Shown here in pieces: positions 25,304 through 33,892 of a stretch of 64,000 nt of DNA. Source of the stretch: Dyella_B nitratireducens (GTDB lineage Bacteria; Pseudomonadota; Gammaproteobacteria; Xanthomonadales; Rhodanobacteraceae). Under the pieces are notes generated by a model. That model searched no databases. It was not told the origin of the DNA and saw nothing but the letters and a program-made list of their open reading frames with translations. The stretch is from positions 2,480,001-2,544,000 of the forward strand of contig NZ_CP064032.1 in assembly GCF_049532905.1 (NCBI RefSeq). The letters are read 5' to 3'. Both the position numbers and the translations under genes were made by a program. Within the stretch, counting starts at the first letter, position 1, and each line of letters starts with the position of its first letter.

Positions 25304-26119
25304 ATGCATGCGATACGCAACAGCCTAAGTATGAAGATGCTTTCCACTGCACTTGTTGTGGCGACTTTTGGACCGGGAAGCGCAGCATACGCACAAACAC
25401 AAAGTGTCCAGTTCAGCAGTGAAGCGGATTCCGATAGTGGTACGGCAACGCAAACACTGCTTGGACTGCTCCCGACAACCCAAACCTGGGGGCCGGACGA
25501 CCAAAGCGAGACGACCAACTCCGGCAGCAACAGCGAACCGGCGCCGTCCGTTACCGAAAACATCAACGGTGTAACGACCTATCAATCCCAAGACGATGAC
25601 AACAGCACCGATGCAGGGAGCGGTGCCGACCAGGCCAACGCCACCTCCTCTTCCGGAAGCGGCAGCGCCCTGGGCGGGCTAATCACCTGGAGCAACCTCT
25701 CCATCCAGGAAACCTGCCTGCCAGACGGCAGCATCGGCGACCAGATTGACTGCACCGTTTATGAATCCATTACCAACCTTGATGTCAACGGCAAGCCGGC
25801 GACCACAGCAGGCAGTTTTGCTCCTGGAACATCCATTCCCGTCTCCGGCAATATCCCGGATACGAATTGCCCGCTCGGCACGGACAGCTTTAGCGGAAAC
25901 ATGGTCTTGGATAATTCCATCCTTGATAGCGGAACCGAACAGGGCTCCGACGCGGAAATCGCCATCCAGATAACCGGTACTGCCACCTGTTATACCGCGG
26001 ATCTCGTGCCGCTCTACACCACTGGCTACAACGAGCAGATTGGCGGTCCAGATATCTACTACAAAGGCACATATTCCTTGTACGTCGTGCGGACTTGGAA
26101 TGACTACAATTATTATTAG
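25304..26119 (+). CDS. Secreted hypothetical protein, acidic and Ser/Thr/Asn-rich
   Basis: 271 residues from ATG 25304, which follows GAGGGG. A signal peptide ends near A-A-Y-A-Q-T (about residue 29). Residues 30-135 are low-complexity, rich in Ser, Thr, Asp, Asn and Gln (for example SQDDDNSTDAGSGADQ), and look disordered. The C-terminal half has four cysteines (QETCLPDGSIGDQIDC, TNCPLG, TATCYT) and ends in tyrosines (WNDYNYY). I do not recognise the family. GC and codon use are lower than in neighbours. A terminator follows 51 bp downstream, so it is a single-gene unit. Confidence 0.72.
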   Translation: MHAIRNSLSMKMLSTALVVATFGPGSAAYAQTQSVQFSSEADSDSGTATQTLLGLLPTTQTWGPDDQSETTNSGSNSEPAPSVTENINGVTTYQSQDDDNSTDAGSGADQANATSSSGSGSALGGLITWSNLSIQETCLPDGSIGDQIDCTVYESITNLDVNGKPATTAGSFAPGTSIPVSGNIPDTNCPLGTDSFSGNMVLDNSILDSGTEQGSDAEIAIQITGTATCYTADLVPLYTTGYNEQIGGPDIYYKGTYSLYVVRTWNDYNYY

Positions 26120-26170
26120 TGGGTGGACTACTCACCCCTACGCGTGCCAAAGGCGATGTGTTTAATCGCA

Positions 26171-26202
26171 AATCCGGCGAGCTCAAAGCTCGCCGGATTT
26201 TT
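26171..26202 (+). terminator. Rho-independent terminator
   Basis: AATCCGGCGAGC, 5-nt loop TCAAA, GCTCGCCGGATT followed by TTT. It ends the transcript of the secreted-protein gene and also faces the end of hutF. Confidence 0.92.
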
Positions 26203-26227
26203 CATCACACCTGCACTGATCGCGCCT

Positions 26228-27592
26228 TTAAGCTAGCCGTTGCATCGCGGCACGGTAGCGAGAGGCGATGCGTGCTTCATCGCGGTGATGGAAATCACGC
26301 ACCACCCAGCGTCCGCCGGCCATGACATGGCGCACCAGTGGCGTGTTGCCGGCGAACAGGAAGCTATCCATCGCCGAGCGCGCATCACGTGCCGCAAGCA
26401 GAGGCGATTCGCTGTCGAGCACGATGAAGTCGGCCCGCTGTGCCGGTGTGAGTGAACCGATCGGCAGATCGGCCGCCAGCGCCCCGCCCTTCAACGCGGC
26501 GCGCCAGAGTGTTTCACCCACACTTTCGCCGGCATGGCGTGCAGCGACATTGCGGTGGCGCGTGCTTAGCCGCTGGCCGTATTCAAGCCAGCGCAGTTCT
26601 TCGACAGGTGATATGGAAATATGCGAATCCGAACCAATGCCGAGTACGCCACCGGCATCGATATAGCGTGCAAGCGGAAACAGGCCGTCGCCGAGATTGG
26701 CTTCCGTGGTGGGACACAATCCAGCGATGGCTCCGCGGTGTGCGAGCTGCGCGGTCTCGCTCTCGGTGAGGTGCGTGGCGTGCACCAGGCACCAGCGATG
26801 ATCGACCGGCGCATGATCGAGCAGCCATTCCACCGGGCGTGCACCGCGCGTGGCGAGGCAGTCCTGCACTTCACCGATCTGTTCGGCGATATGGATATGG
26901 ATGGGGCCATTTTTCAGCGCGTCGTGTTCCATCACGCCGCGCCATGCGTGCTCTGGAATGGCGCGTAGCGAGTGCAAGGCCACGCCAACACGCACATCGT
27001 GGCTTTCATGCTTGCGCAGATTGCCGAGCAATTGCAGATAGCCATCCACGTGGTTGCCGAAGCGCCGCTGGCGTGGTGACAGTGCGCGGCCATCGAAGCC
27101 GCCGCTCATATAGAGCACGGGCAGCAGCGTCAACGCGATGCCGGCTTCGCGTGCCGCCTCGATCAGCGCCAGCGACATGGCTTCCGGCTGCGCATAGGGG
27201 CTGCCATCAGGCTGATGATGCAGGTAATGGAATTCGCAAACCTGGGTGTAGCCGGCCTTAAGCATTTCCACGTAGAGCTGCGCGGCAATGGCTTGCAAGG
27301 TATCCGGGTCGATACGCTCGGCGAAGCCGTACATGGTTTCGCGCCAGGTCCAAAAGGAATCGTCGCCGGGGCCGCGGCGTTCGGCCAGGCCGGCCATGGC
27401 ACGCTGGAAGGCATGCGAGTGCAGGTTCGGCATGCCGGGCAACACCCAGCCGTCGAGGTATTCAGGCGATTCGCCGGCCGAAGCAATGATCCGCCCAGTG
27501 CTGTCCACGCCGAACGCGGCGTCGGTTTGCCACTGCGCACCCTGCCATAGATGATGGGCTTGAAACTGGTAGACCGGGGCCGTATCGCTCAT
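26228..27592 (-). CDS. hutF: Formimidoylglutamate deiminase
   Basis: 454 residues from ATG 27592, with AAGGAG 7 bp upstream. Amidohydrolase fold: N-L-H-S-H-A-F-Q-R (His58 and His60), H-I-H-I-A-E-Q-I-G-E-V, L-V-H-A-T-H-L-T and G-S-D-S-H-I-S-I, the block that separates HutF from guanine or cytosine deaminases. It converts N-formimino-glutamate to N-formylglutamate and ammonia, the marker step of the five-step histidine pathway. It stands alone, divergent from a GNAT-nitrilase gene, far from hutU and hutI. Confidence 0.95.
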   Translation of the reverse strand: MSDTAPVYQFQAHHLWQGAQWQTDAAFGVDSTGRIIASAGESPEYLDGWVLPGMPNLHSHAFQRAMAGLAERRGPGDDSFWTWRETMYGFAERIDPDTLQAIAAQLYVEMLKAGYTQVCEFHYLHHQPDGSPYAQPEAMSLALIEAAREAGIALTLLPVLYMSGGFDGRALSPRQRRFGNHVDGYLQLLGNLRKHESHDVRVGVALHSLRAIPEHAWRGVMEHDALKNGPIHIHIAEQIGEVQDCLATRGARPVEWLLDHAPVDHRWCLVHATHLTESETAQLAHRGAIAGLCPTTEANLGDGLFPLARYIDAGGVLGIGSDSHISISPVEELRWLEYGQRLSTRHRNVAARHAGESVGETLWRAALKGGALAADLPIGSLTPAQRADFIVLDSESPLLAARDARSAMDSFLFAGNTPLVRHVMAGGRWVVRDFHHRDEARIASRYRAAMQRLA

Positions 27593-27673
27593 GAACAATC
27601 TCCTTGTAGCCCATCAAGTGTAACCGGCGGCACGCAGCCGTACTCGCATTTGCTTCACCTTGCTTAGGAAAGG

Positions 27674-29245
27674 ATGAAGTCCATGGCCAAGAAAAATGAA
27701 AACGCACCCCTGCTGACCTTGCGCCAGGCGGCACCAGGCGATGTGCCGGCGCTGGTCGATCTCACCGCACGCGTCTATACGCCCGAATGGGGCCACTCGG
27801 CGGAAATGCTGCGCTCCCAGCAGACGCACTTTCCCGAAGGCCAGTTCGTGGTGGAGTACGAAGGCAACATCGTGGGTTACTGCGGCACCTTTCGCATCGA
27901 CGAATCGCTGGCGCTGAAGCCGCATACCTGGATGCAGATCACCGGCGGCGGCATGGCCTCGCGCCACAACCCGGACGGCAATTGGCTGTATGGCATGGAA
28001 GTGGTGGTACATCCGGATTACCGCGGCATGCGCATCGGCCAGCGCCTGTATCAGGCGCGCAAACGGCTGTGCATGGATTTGAAGCTGCGCGGCATCACGT
28101 TTGGCGGACGCATACCTGGGCTGTCGCGAAACATCCAGCGCTATGGCAGCCCGGAGACGTATGTGCAAGCGGTCGCGGAAGGACGTCGACGCGACCCCAC
28201 GCTAAGTTTTCAGTTGACGAACGATTTCGAGATCATCGGCTTGCTGCGCGGCTACGTACCTTCCGACTACGAGTCGCTGGGCTACGCCGCACACCTGGTA
28301 TGGCGCAACCCCGCCCTGCTCGATCAGCCCGATATACCGGTGGTGCAATCGCCGCGGCATTTGCCTGATTCGGTACGCGTGGCGACCGTGCAGTATTTGC
28401 AGCGGCGCATCAAGTCGTTCGAGGAATTCGCGACGCAAGTCGAATACTTCACCGATATCGCGGCGGACTACAGCGCGGATTTTGTGGCGTTCCCGGAAAT
28501 GATCACGTTGCAGTTGCTGTCGATCGAGAACGAAGAACTCTCGCCGGTGGCAACCATCCGCAAGCTGAGTCATTACACGCCGCAGGTGAAGGAACTCTTC
28601 AGCCACCTGGCGGTGCGCTACAACATCAACATCGTGGGCGGTTCGCATCCAACCGAACAGCCGAACGGCGATATCCACAACGTTTGCTATGTGTGCCTGC
28701 GCGACGGTTCGGTGCACGAGCGCGAGAAACTGCACCCCACGCCGAGCGAACGCAATGTATGGAACGTTTCCGGCGGCGATAGCGCTGCAACGATCCAGAC
28801 TGACTGCGGGCCGATCGGCGTGATGATCTGTTACGACTCGGAATTCCCTGAAGTAGCACGGCACCTGGTGGATCAAGGCGCGCTGATGCTGTTCGTGCCG
28901 TTCTGTACCGATGTGCGCGAAGGTTATCTGCGCGTGCGTTACTGCGCGCAGGCGCGGGCGATCGAAAACCAGTGCTATGTGATTCTTTCCGGCAATGTCG
29001 GCAACCTGCCCGGCGTGAACAATTTCGACATCCAGTATGGGCAGAGCTGCATCCTTACACCCAGCGATTTCGTGTTTGCGCGTGACGGCGTGGCGGCGGA
29101 TTCCACGCCGAATATCGAAACGGTGTTGTTCGCCGATCTGCGGTTGGAGAGCCTGGCGCGGGCGCGCAATGCGGGGACGGTGCAGAATCTGAAGGATCGG
29201 CGGTACGACTTGTATGAGACGCGGTGGTTGAGGCAGTCGCGGTAA
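27674..29245 (+). CDS. GNAT acetyltransferase - carbon-nitrogen hydrolase fusion
   Basis: About 523 residues (ATG 27674; ATG 27683 is possible). Residues 12-200 are a GNAT domain with the coenzyme A loop V-V-H-P-D-Y-R-G-M-R-I-G-Q-R. Residues 233-515 are a nitrilase-superfamily domain with the triad Glu275 (F-P-E-M), Lys352 (E-K-L-H-P) and Cys386 (I-C-Y-D-S-E-F-P-E). Such fusions are widespread and assumed to act on amide-containing metabolites; the substrate is unknown. Its gene is divergent from hutF with an 81-bp gap, so a shared promoter region is likely, but a role in histidine breakdown is not shown. Confidence 0.93.
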   Translation: MKSMAKKNENAPLLTLRQAAPGDVPALVDLTARVYTPEWGHSAEMLRSQQTHFPEGQFVVEYEGNIVGYCGTFRIDESLALKPHTWMQITGGGMASRHNPDGNWLYGMEVVVHPDYRGMRIGQRLYQARKRLCMDLKLRGITFGGRIPGLSRNIQRYGSPETYVQAVAEGRRRDPTLSFQLTNDFEIIGLLRGYVPSDYESLGYAAHLVWRNPALLDQPDIPVVQSPRHLPDSVRVATVQYLQRRIKSFEEFATQVEYFTDIAADYSADFVAFPEMITLQLLSIENEELSPVATIRKLSHYTPQVKELFSHLAVRYNINIVGGSHPTEQPNGDIHNVCYVCLRDGSVHEREKLHPTPSERNVWNVSGGDSAATIQTDCGPIGVMICYDSEFPEVARHLVDQGALMLFVPFCTDVREGYLRVRYCAQARAIENQCYVILSGNVGNLPGVNNFDIQYGQSCILTPSDFVFARDGVAADSTPNIETVLFADLRLESLARARNAGTVQNLKDRRYDLYETRWLRQSR

Positions 29246-29260
29246 TGCTTTCTCCATCGG

Positions 29261-29282
29261 CTGGGCTGCAAATCCAACCTAC
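29261..29282. repeat. Half copy of family I
   Basis: CTGGGCTGCAAATCCAACCT with AC matches a single palindromic half of family I (TTGGGGTGCAAACCCCAACC) with several changes. It has no inverted partner nearby and looks like a decayed remnant. Confidence 0.6.
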
Positions 29283-29317
29283 ACAGGGAGAGCGGGCTGG
29301 TCTGCCATAATCTGCCA

Positions 29318-30763
29318 ATGTCCGCATCCTCACCCCAAGCCTCCAACCCGCGTCTACGTGCCGTACTAGGCCACGAATTCTTCGCTCCCTATCAATGGAA
29401 ACGCCGCATTGCGCTCTGGAGCGGCGCCATTGTGGTCGCACTCGCATCCATCTTGTTTGCCAAGGCCAGCGACTGGGCGTATCAGCTGTTCGAGAAACTG
29501 CTAACGCACGGCATCTGGATACCGTTGATTCTTACGCCGCTGGTGTTTGGCCTGCTGTGCTGGGTAACCGAAGGGCGGCTGCGCGCAGCGCGCGGCAGCG
29601 GTATTCCGCAGGTGATTGCGACGATCCACGTAGACGATGTCGGTTTCCGCGCCAAGATGCTGGCCTTGCCGATTGCCGTCAGCAAGATGGTGCTGACCTT
29701 GCTCGCCTTGACCGTGGGTGCATCCATTGGCCGTGAAGGGCCGACCGTGCACGTTGGCGCGGGGCTGATGCACTGGCTGGGCCGGCGTTTCGGCTTTGAC
29801 GATCCCAAGGCGTTGTCGCGCTTCATCCTTGCCGGTGGCGCCGCCGGTATCGCTGCCGCATTTAACACGCCGCTGGCGGGCGTGGTGTTCGCCATCGAAG
29901 AATTGGCTGGCACCTTCGAGCACCGCTTCAGCGGTTTGCTGCTTACTGCCGTGTTCGTCGGCGGGGTGGTTTCGATGGGCATCCTCGGAAACTACGCCTA
30001 CTTCGGCACTGTGCAGGCCAGCCTGCCATTGGGGCATGCCTGGCTTGCGGTCCTGCAGTGCGGCATCGTGTGCGGATTGGCGGGCGGCCTGTTTGCACGG
30101 TTGATTCTGTTGAGCAGGCAGGGGCCGCTGGCTGTCGTCGGCCGGCTGCGCGAGCGCAATCCGGTGCTGTTCGCGGTCGGCTGCGGCCTCGCATTGGCCG
30201 TGATCGGTGTGCTGTCGCACAGTACGGTGTATGGCACCGGCTATGCGCAGGCACGCGCCTTTGTCCAGGGCGCATCTGACACCCCTGGCGAAGGCTTCGG
30301 CGCACTTAAGCTGCTGGCCAATGTGGTGTCGTACTGGGCTGGTATTCCGGGCGGTATCTTTTCGCCGGCGTTGGCGGTTGGCGCCGGCCTGGGGCACAAC
30401 ATTGCCTACTTCCTGCCTCATGCACCGGAGGCAGCTGTGGTGTTGCTGGGCATGAGCGCCTACCTCGCGGGTGTCACCGGCGCACCGCTGACCTCTGCAG
30501 TCATCGCGATGGAGCTCACCAACAACCAGGACATGGTGATTCCGATCATGGCCGTCTGTCTGTTGGCGCGTGCCGCATCATCCATTTTTTCGCCTACGCC
30601 GGTGTACAAGGATTTTGCCGAACGCATGATCCGGGACTTCGAGCGGCTACAGGCAGAAAAACATGCCTCAACATCGCCACCGGCCGAAGACATCGGTGCC
30701 ACGAGTGCGTACGGTGAGCCTGTCGCGCGCACGGAAACCGAAACGGAAGAATCCGACCCATGA
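29318..30763 (+). CDS. clcA: CLC-family chloride channel/antiporter
   Basis: 481 residues with 10-11 hydrophobic segments. The anion-selectivity signatures are present: G-S-G-I-P-Q-V, G-R-E-G-P-T-V-H (with the gating glutamate) and G-G-I-F-S-P-A-L-A-V-G-A. No C-terminal CBS domains; the last 60 residues are hydrophilic and acidic. Such proteins exchange chloride for protons and help in acid resistance. The stop overlaps the ATG of hutI by 4 bp, an unexpected coupling of an ion transporter with a catabolic enzyme. Confidence 0.94.
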   Translation: MSASSPQASNPRLRAVLGHEFFAPYQWKRRIALWSGAIVVALASILFAKASDWAYQLFEKLLTHGIWIPLILTPLVFGLLCWVTEGRLRAARGSGIPQVIATIHVDDVGFRAKMLALPIAVSKMVLTLLALTVGASIGREGPTVHVGAGLMHWLGRRFGFDDPKALSRFILAGGAAGIAAAFNTPLAGVVFAIEELAGTFEHRFSGLLLTAVFVGGVVSMGILGNYAYFGTVQASLPLGHAWLAVLQCGIVCGLAGGLFARLILLSRQGPLAVVGRLRERNPVLFAVGCGLALAVIGVLSHSTVYGTGYAQARAFVQGASDTPGEGFGALKLLANVVSYWAGIPGGIFSPALAVGAGLGHNIAYFLPHAPEAAVVLLGMSAYLAGVTGAPLTSAVIAMELTNNQDMVIPIMAVCLLARAASSIFSPTPVYKDFAERMIRDFERLQAEKHASTSPPAEDIGATSAYGEPVARTETETEESDP

Positions 30764-31980
30764 ACTGGGATCTGCTGCTGACCCATGCATCACTGGCGAC
30801 TTTCGTCGGTGAAGCCACTTACGGATTGCTGACCGATGCAGCCATCGCATGCCAAGGCGGACAGATCGTGTGGATCGGCGCGATGCGCGATCTTTCTGCT
30901 GAATCAGTCGCCACGACGCGAGACATGCACGATATCGGCGGCGCTTTGGTAACGCCGGGATTGATCGACTGCCACACGCATCTGGTGTTCGGCGGCGATC
31001 GCGCACAGGAATTCGATTTGCGCCTGAACGGCGCCACTTACGAAGAGATTGCGCGCACCGGCGGTGGCATCGTTTCCAGCGTGCGGGCCACGCGCAACGC
31101 CAGTGAGGACGAGCTATTGGCGCAGTCGCTGCCGCGCGCACGTGCCCTGCTGGCGGATGGCGTGACCACGCTGGAAATCAAATCCGGCTATGGCCTGGAA
31201 CTGGAAGCAGAGCGTCGCATGCTGCGCGTCGCACGCCGTATCGGCCGGGAACTGGGTATCCACGTGCAAACCAGCTTTCTCGGCCTGCACGCGCTGCCGC
31301 CGGAATACAAGGATCACCGCGACGACTATGTCGACCTGGTCTGCAACGAGCTGTTGCCCGCACTTGCCCAGGAAGGCCTGGTCGATGCTGTCGACGCATT
31401 CTGCGAGGGCATCGGTTTCACCCGTGCCGAAACACAGCGCGTGTTCGAGCACGCGCGGCAGCTTGGCCTGCGCGTAAAGCTCCACGCGGAGCAGCTGTCC
31501 GATCTGGATGGCGCTGCGCTGGTAGCCGAATTTGGCGGGTTGTCGGCAGATCACCTCGAGTACCTAAGCGACGCGGGCATTCAAGCGATGGCGCGTGCCG
31601 GCACCGCGGCCGTGCTGTTGCCAGGCGCTTTTTATGCGCTGCGCGAAACCAAGTTGCCGCCGGTGGCAAGCCTGCGCTCGCATGGCGTTCCCATCGCTAT
31701 TGCCACGGACTGCAATCCCGGCACATCTCCCCTGCTCTCGCTGCGCCTTGCCGCGAACATGGCATGTACCTTGTTCCGCTTGACGCCGGAGGAAGCCTTG
31801 CGCGGTATCACCGTCCATGCGGCACGTGCGCTGGGTTTGCATGATCGCGGCACACTAGCTGTCGGCAAGCGTGCGGATCTGGTGGTATGGAATGCGAAGC
31901 AGCCTGCGGAGCTTTGCTATTGGATCGGCGGCGGGCTGGTGCGGCAGATCTGGATCGGGGGCATGGCAGCACTCTTCTAG
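30760..31980 (+). CDS. hutI: Imidazolonepropionase
   Basis: 406 residues, family length. It hydrolyses imidazolonepropionate to formiminoglutamate, the third step of histidine degradation. Metal ligands: D-C-H-T-H (His72 and His74), the histidine of K-L-H-A-E-Q, S-A-D-H-L-E-Y and the aspartate of A-T-D-C-N-P-G-T. The substrate arginine is in F-G-G-D-R-A-Q-E-F. It starts inside the end of clcA (ATGA overlap) and is followed by a hairpin shared with the convergent THX gene. Confidence 0.96.
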   Translation: MNWDLLLTHASLATFVGEATYGLLTDAAIACQGGQIVWIGAMRDLSAESVATTRDMHDIGGALVTPGLIDCHTHLVFGGDRAQEFDLRLNGATYEEIARTGGGIVSSVRATRNASEDELLAQSLPRARALLADGVTTLEIKSGYGLELEAERRMLRVARRIGRELGIHVQTSFLGLHALPPEYKDHRDDYVDLVCNELLPALAQEGLVDAVDAFCEGIGFTRAETQRVFEHARQLGLRVKLHAEQLSDLDGAALVAEFGGLSADHLEYLSDAGIQAMARAGTAAVLLPGAFYALRETKLPPVASLRSHGVPIAIATDCNPGTSPLLSLRLAANMACTLFRLTPEEALRGITVHAARALGLHDRGTLAVGKRADLVVWNAKQPAELCYWIGGGLVRQIWIGGMAALF

Positions 31981-32041
31981 AAATGCCCTGTTCTGTCCGC
32001 CAGACACAAGGCCACCAGGCCAAAACGCCGGCTCAATAATG

Positions 32042-32065
32042 AAAAACCCCCGACTGGCGGGGGTC
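32042..32065 (-). terminator. Terminator of the THX gene (may serve both strands)
   Basis: On the minus strand ACCCCCGCCAGTCGGGGG is followed by TTTTTC. On the plus strand the same stem is followed by TCTTTC, so it may also end the hutI transcript. Confidence 0.88.
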
Positions 32066-32089
32066 TTTCGTACCTGCGAGCGGACTCGC

Positions 32090-32257
32090 TCAGGCCGATT
32101 TCTTCTTCGGCGCGGGGGCAGCCTTCTTCACCGCGGCAGGTTTGGTCACGGCCGAACCGGCACCAGCCACCGCCGGCTTCACGGAGTGCGCGCGGGTGTT
32201 GCCGTAGCTGCTGCGGTAGGTCTTGCCGCGGCGGGTTTTGCGATCGCCCTTACCCAT
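32090..32257 (-). CDS. 30S ribosomal protein THX
   Basis: A 55-residue basic protein read directly from the minus strand; ATG 32257 has AAGGAG at a spacing of 6. The N-terminus M-G-K-G-D-R-K-T-R-R-G-K is the signature of THX, the small protein first seen in the Thermus 30S subunit, where it fills a pocket at the top of the head. Residues 23-55 form an Ala/Lys/Pro-rich tail (AAVKKAAPAPKKKSA) not found in the 26-residue Thermus protein but usual in proteobacterial forms. It is a single-gene unit between hutI and a CDF exporter. Confidence 0.92.
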   Translation of the reverse strand: MGKGDRKTRRGKTYRSSYGNTRAHSVKPAVAGAGSAVTKPAAVKKAAPAPKKKSA

Positions 32258-32341
32258 GGGAAACTCCTTGATTCGTAATGCTGTTGATGGCCAATCATCG
32301 TAGCAGCGACAGGCTAAAGCGCAAGCGGCCTGGGATGGCTG

Positions 32342-33301
32342 CTAAGGATGGTGCGAGTGCTGCTGGGCATTGCAGCCTGGGCTGCCGTCCGGGCAATCGT
32401 CCAGGTCGATCTGCACGGTGGCGTGGCGGATACCAAAGCGCTCCAGCAGGGTGCGATTGACCGCTGCCAGTACGCGGGCGCCAGCGTCCCTATCATGCAG
32501 CTCCAGGTGCAGCGTGGCCATGCGCGAGCCGGACGCCAGTTGCCATACGTGCAGATGGTGTACGTCGCGAATCGACGCATCGGCACCGCGCAACGCGACT
32601 TCCACTTCGTGCGGGTCCATGCCTTCGGGCACGCCTTCCAGCAGGATGTGCGTGGAACGCCGCAGCAATTGCCAGGCGCTGTGGAGGATCAACAGCGACA
32701 CCAGCATCGATAACGCCGGATCCGCCCAGTTCCAGCCCAGCCAGCGCACCGCCAAAGCAGCCAGTACGGCGCCGACCGAACCGAGCAAATCGCCCAGCAC
32801 ATGCAAACTGGCTGCGCCGATGTTCACGTCGTCATGGGCGTGATCATGCAGGCTGCGCAACACGATCAGGTTCACCAGCAGGCCGATGATCGCCACGACC
32901 AGCATCACGCCAGAAAGAATCTGCACCGGCTTGAAGAAGCGATCGATGGCTTCATAGGCGATCAAAGCAACCAGCACGAATTGCGTTAGCGCGTTGACGA
33001 AACCGGCCAGCACTTCCATGCGGCCATAGCCGTAGGTGCGCCGCGCATCGGCCGGACGCCGCGCCATCCGCGCCGCAAGCAAAGCAAGCATCAAAGCCGC
33101 TGCATCCACCAGCATGTGACCGGCATCGGCAAGCAGCGCGAGCGAACCGGACCACCAACCGCCCGCGGCTTCGGCGAACATCATGCCGGCGGTGAGTACG
33201 AAGGCAAACAGCAATTTGCGCTCACGCCCCACCATGCCCGTGGCGTGGCTATGAGCGTGATGATCGTGAGTGTGACTGTGCGCGTGATTCATTGCCGCCA
33301 T
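32342..33301 (-). CDS. Cation diffusion facilitator (zinc exporter)
   Basis: 319 residues from ATG 33301 (ATG 33292 is possible). Histidine-rich N-terminus (H-A-H-S-H-T-H-D-H-H-A-H-S-H), six membrane helices, and the transport site residues in L-A-D-A-G-H-M-L-V-D and H-V-L-G-D-L-L-G-S. A C-terminal cytoplasmic domain (R-D-V-H-H-L-H-V-W-Q-L) ends with H-S-H-H. This is the CzcD/ZitB type that exports Zn2+ in exchange for protons. It follows the MerC-like gene by 38 bp and the Zur-box-like palindrome lies upstream of both, so zinc control is likely. Confidence 0.93.
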   Translation of the reverse strand: MAAMNHAHSHTHDHHAHSHATGMVGRERKLLFAFVLTAGMMFAEAAGGWWSGSLALLADAGHMLVDAAALMLALLAARMARRPADARRTYGYGRMEVLAGFVNALTQFVLVALIAYEAIDRFFKPVQILSGVMLVVAIIGLLVNLIVLRSLHDHAHDDVNIGAASLHVLGDLLGSVGAVLAALAVRWLGWNWADPALSMLVSLLILHSAWQLLRRSTHILLEGVPEGMDPHEVEVALRGADASIRDVHHLHVWQLASGSRMATLHLELHDRDAGARVLAAVNRTLLERFGIRHATVQIDLDDCPDGSPGCNAQQHSHHP

Positions 33302-33339
33302 GCTAGGAAGCGATGCGGCCGTTACACAATCACCGCGCC

Positions 33340-33774
33340 TCAGCCGTGCGCGCACTGTGGGCCGTGCACGTGGCCGTGAAGGCGATCGAAACGAAGATTG
33401 AAGAAATGCGCGGAAGCGACCAGCAAGCCCCCGCAAGTAACGAGCACGCTATGCACGATGATCGAATAGCTTTCTGCGAACGTGACGCCGATCACCAGCA
33501 GCGTAAGACCCGGCAACGCCAGGCGAAGCGGCAGTGAACGATGGTGGCGGCGATAGCCGTTGACCAAGGCCACCAGCGCCAGTGCGCTGGCGCACAGCAC
33601 AAAGCCGCGCTCGAAAGCGTGATCAGCGAGAAAGCTCAGGCCAATCAGCGGCAATATGGCAAGCACGAAGGGCAAAGCGGCGCAGTGAATGGCGCAGAGG
33701 AACGAAGCCGTGGCACCGACGCGGTCGGCGAGGTTCCACCAGCGAGTGTTCTGTTGCGTTGGCGTGGGATCCAT
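33340..33774 (-). CDS. MerC-domain membrane protein
   Basis: 144 residues from ATG 33774 (ATG 33795 is an alternative; neither has a strong ribosome-binding site). Four predicted membrane helices and the MerC pattern A-S-F-L-C-A-I-H-C-A-A-L-P, with a Cys pair in the first helix, and C-terminal histidines (H-G-H-V-H-G-P-Q-C-A-H-G). Classical MerC moves mercury; chromosomal forms next to zur are thought to handle zinc. It lies first in the probable merC-CDF transcript, directly downstream of the Zur-box-like site. Confidence 0.88.
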   Translation of the reverse strand: MDPTPTQQNTRWWNLADRVGATASFLCAIHCAALPFVLAILPLIGLSFLADHAFERGFVLCASALALVALVNGYRRHHRSLPLRLALPGLTLLVIGVTFAESYSIIVHSVLVTCGGLLVASAHFFNLRFDRLHGHVHGPQCAHG

Positions 33775-33819
33775 GGGGACGACACCATGCGGCATGGCCG
33801 GCGGGGGTACCGGTGTTTT

Positions 33820-33836
33820 GATACGTTATAACATCC
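33820..33836 (-). promoter_or_regulatory. Candidate Zur box
   Basis: GATACGTTATAACATCC, a near-palindrome around GTTATAAC, 46 bp upstream of the MerC-like start and 57 bp downstream of zur. Zur boxes of proteobacteria are built around the same core. In Xanthomonas, Zur is known to activate an exporter as well as repress uptake, which would suit this position. Confidence 0.68.
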
Positions 33837-33892
33837 AAAAACTATCCGCAAGGGACACTTCTACCCAATCAGGCCAGGTGCAGGAAGACGGA

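Noticed and set aside
28202..29257. Minus-strand frame inside the GNAT-nitrilase gene
   Set aside because: The plus strand has complete catalytic motifs; the antisense product is Arg/His-rich.
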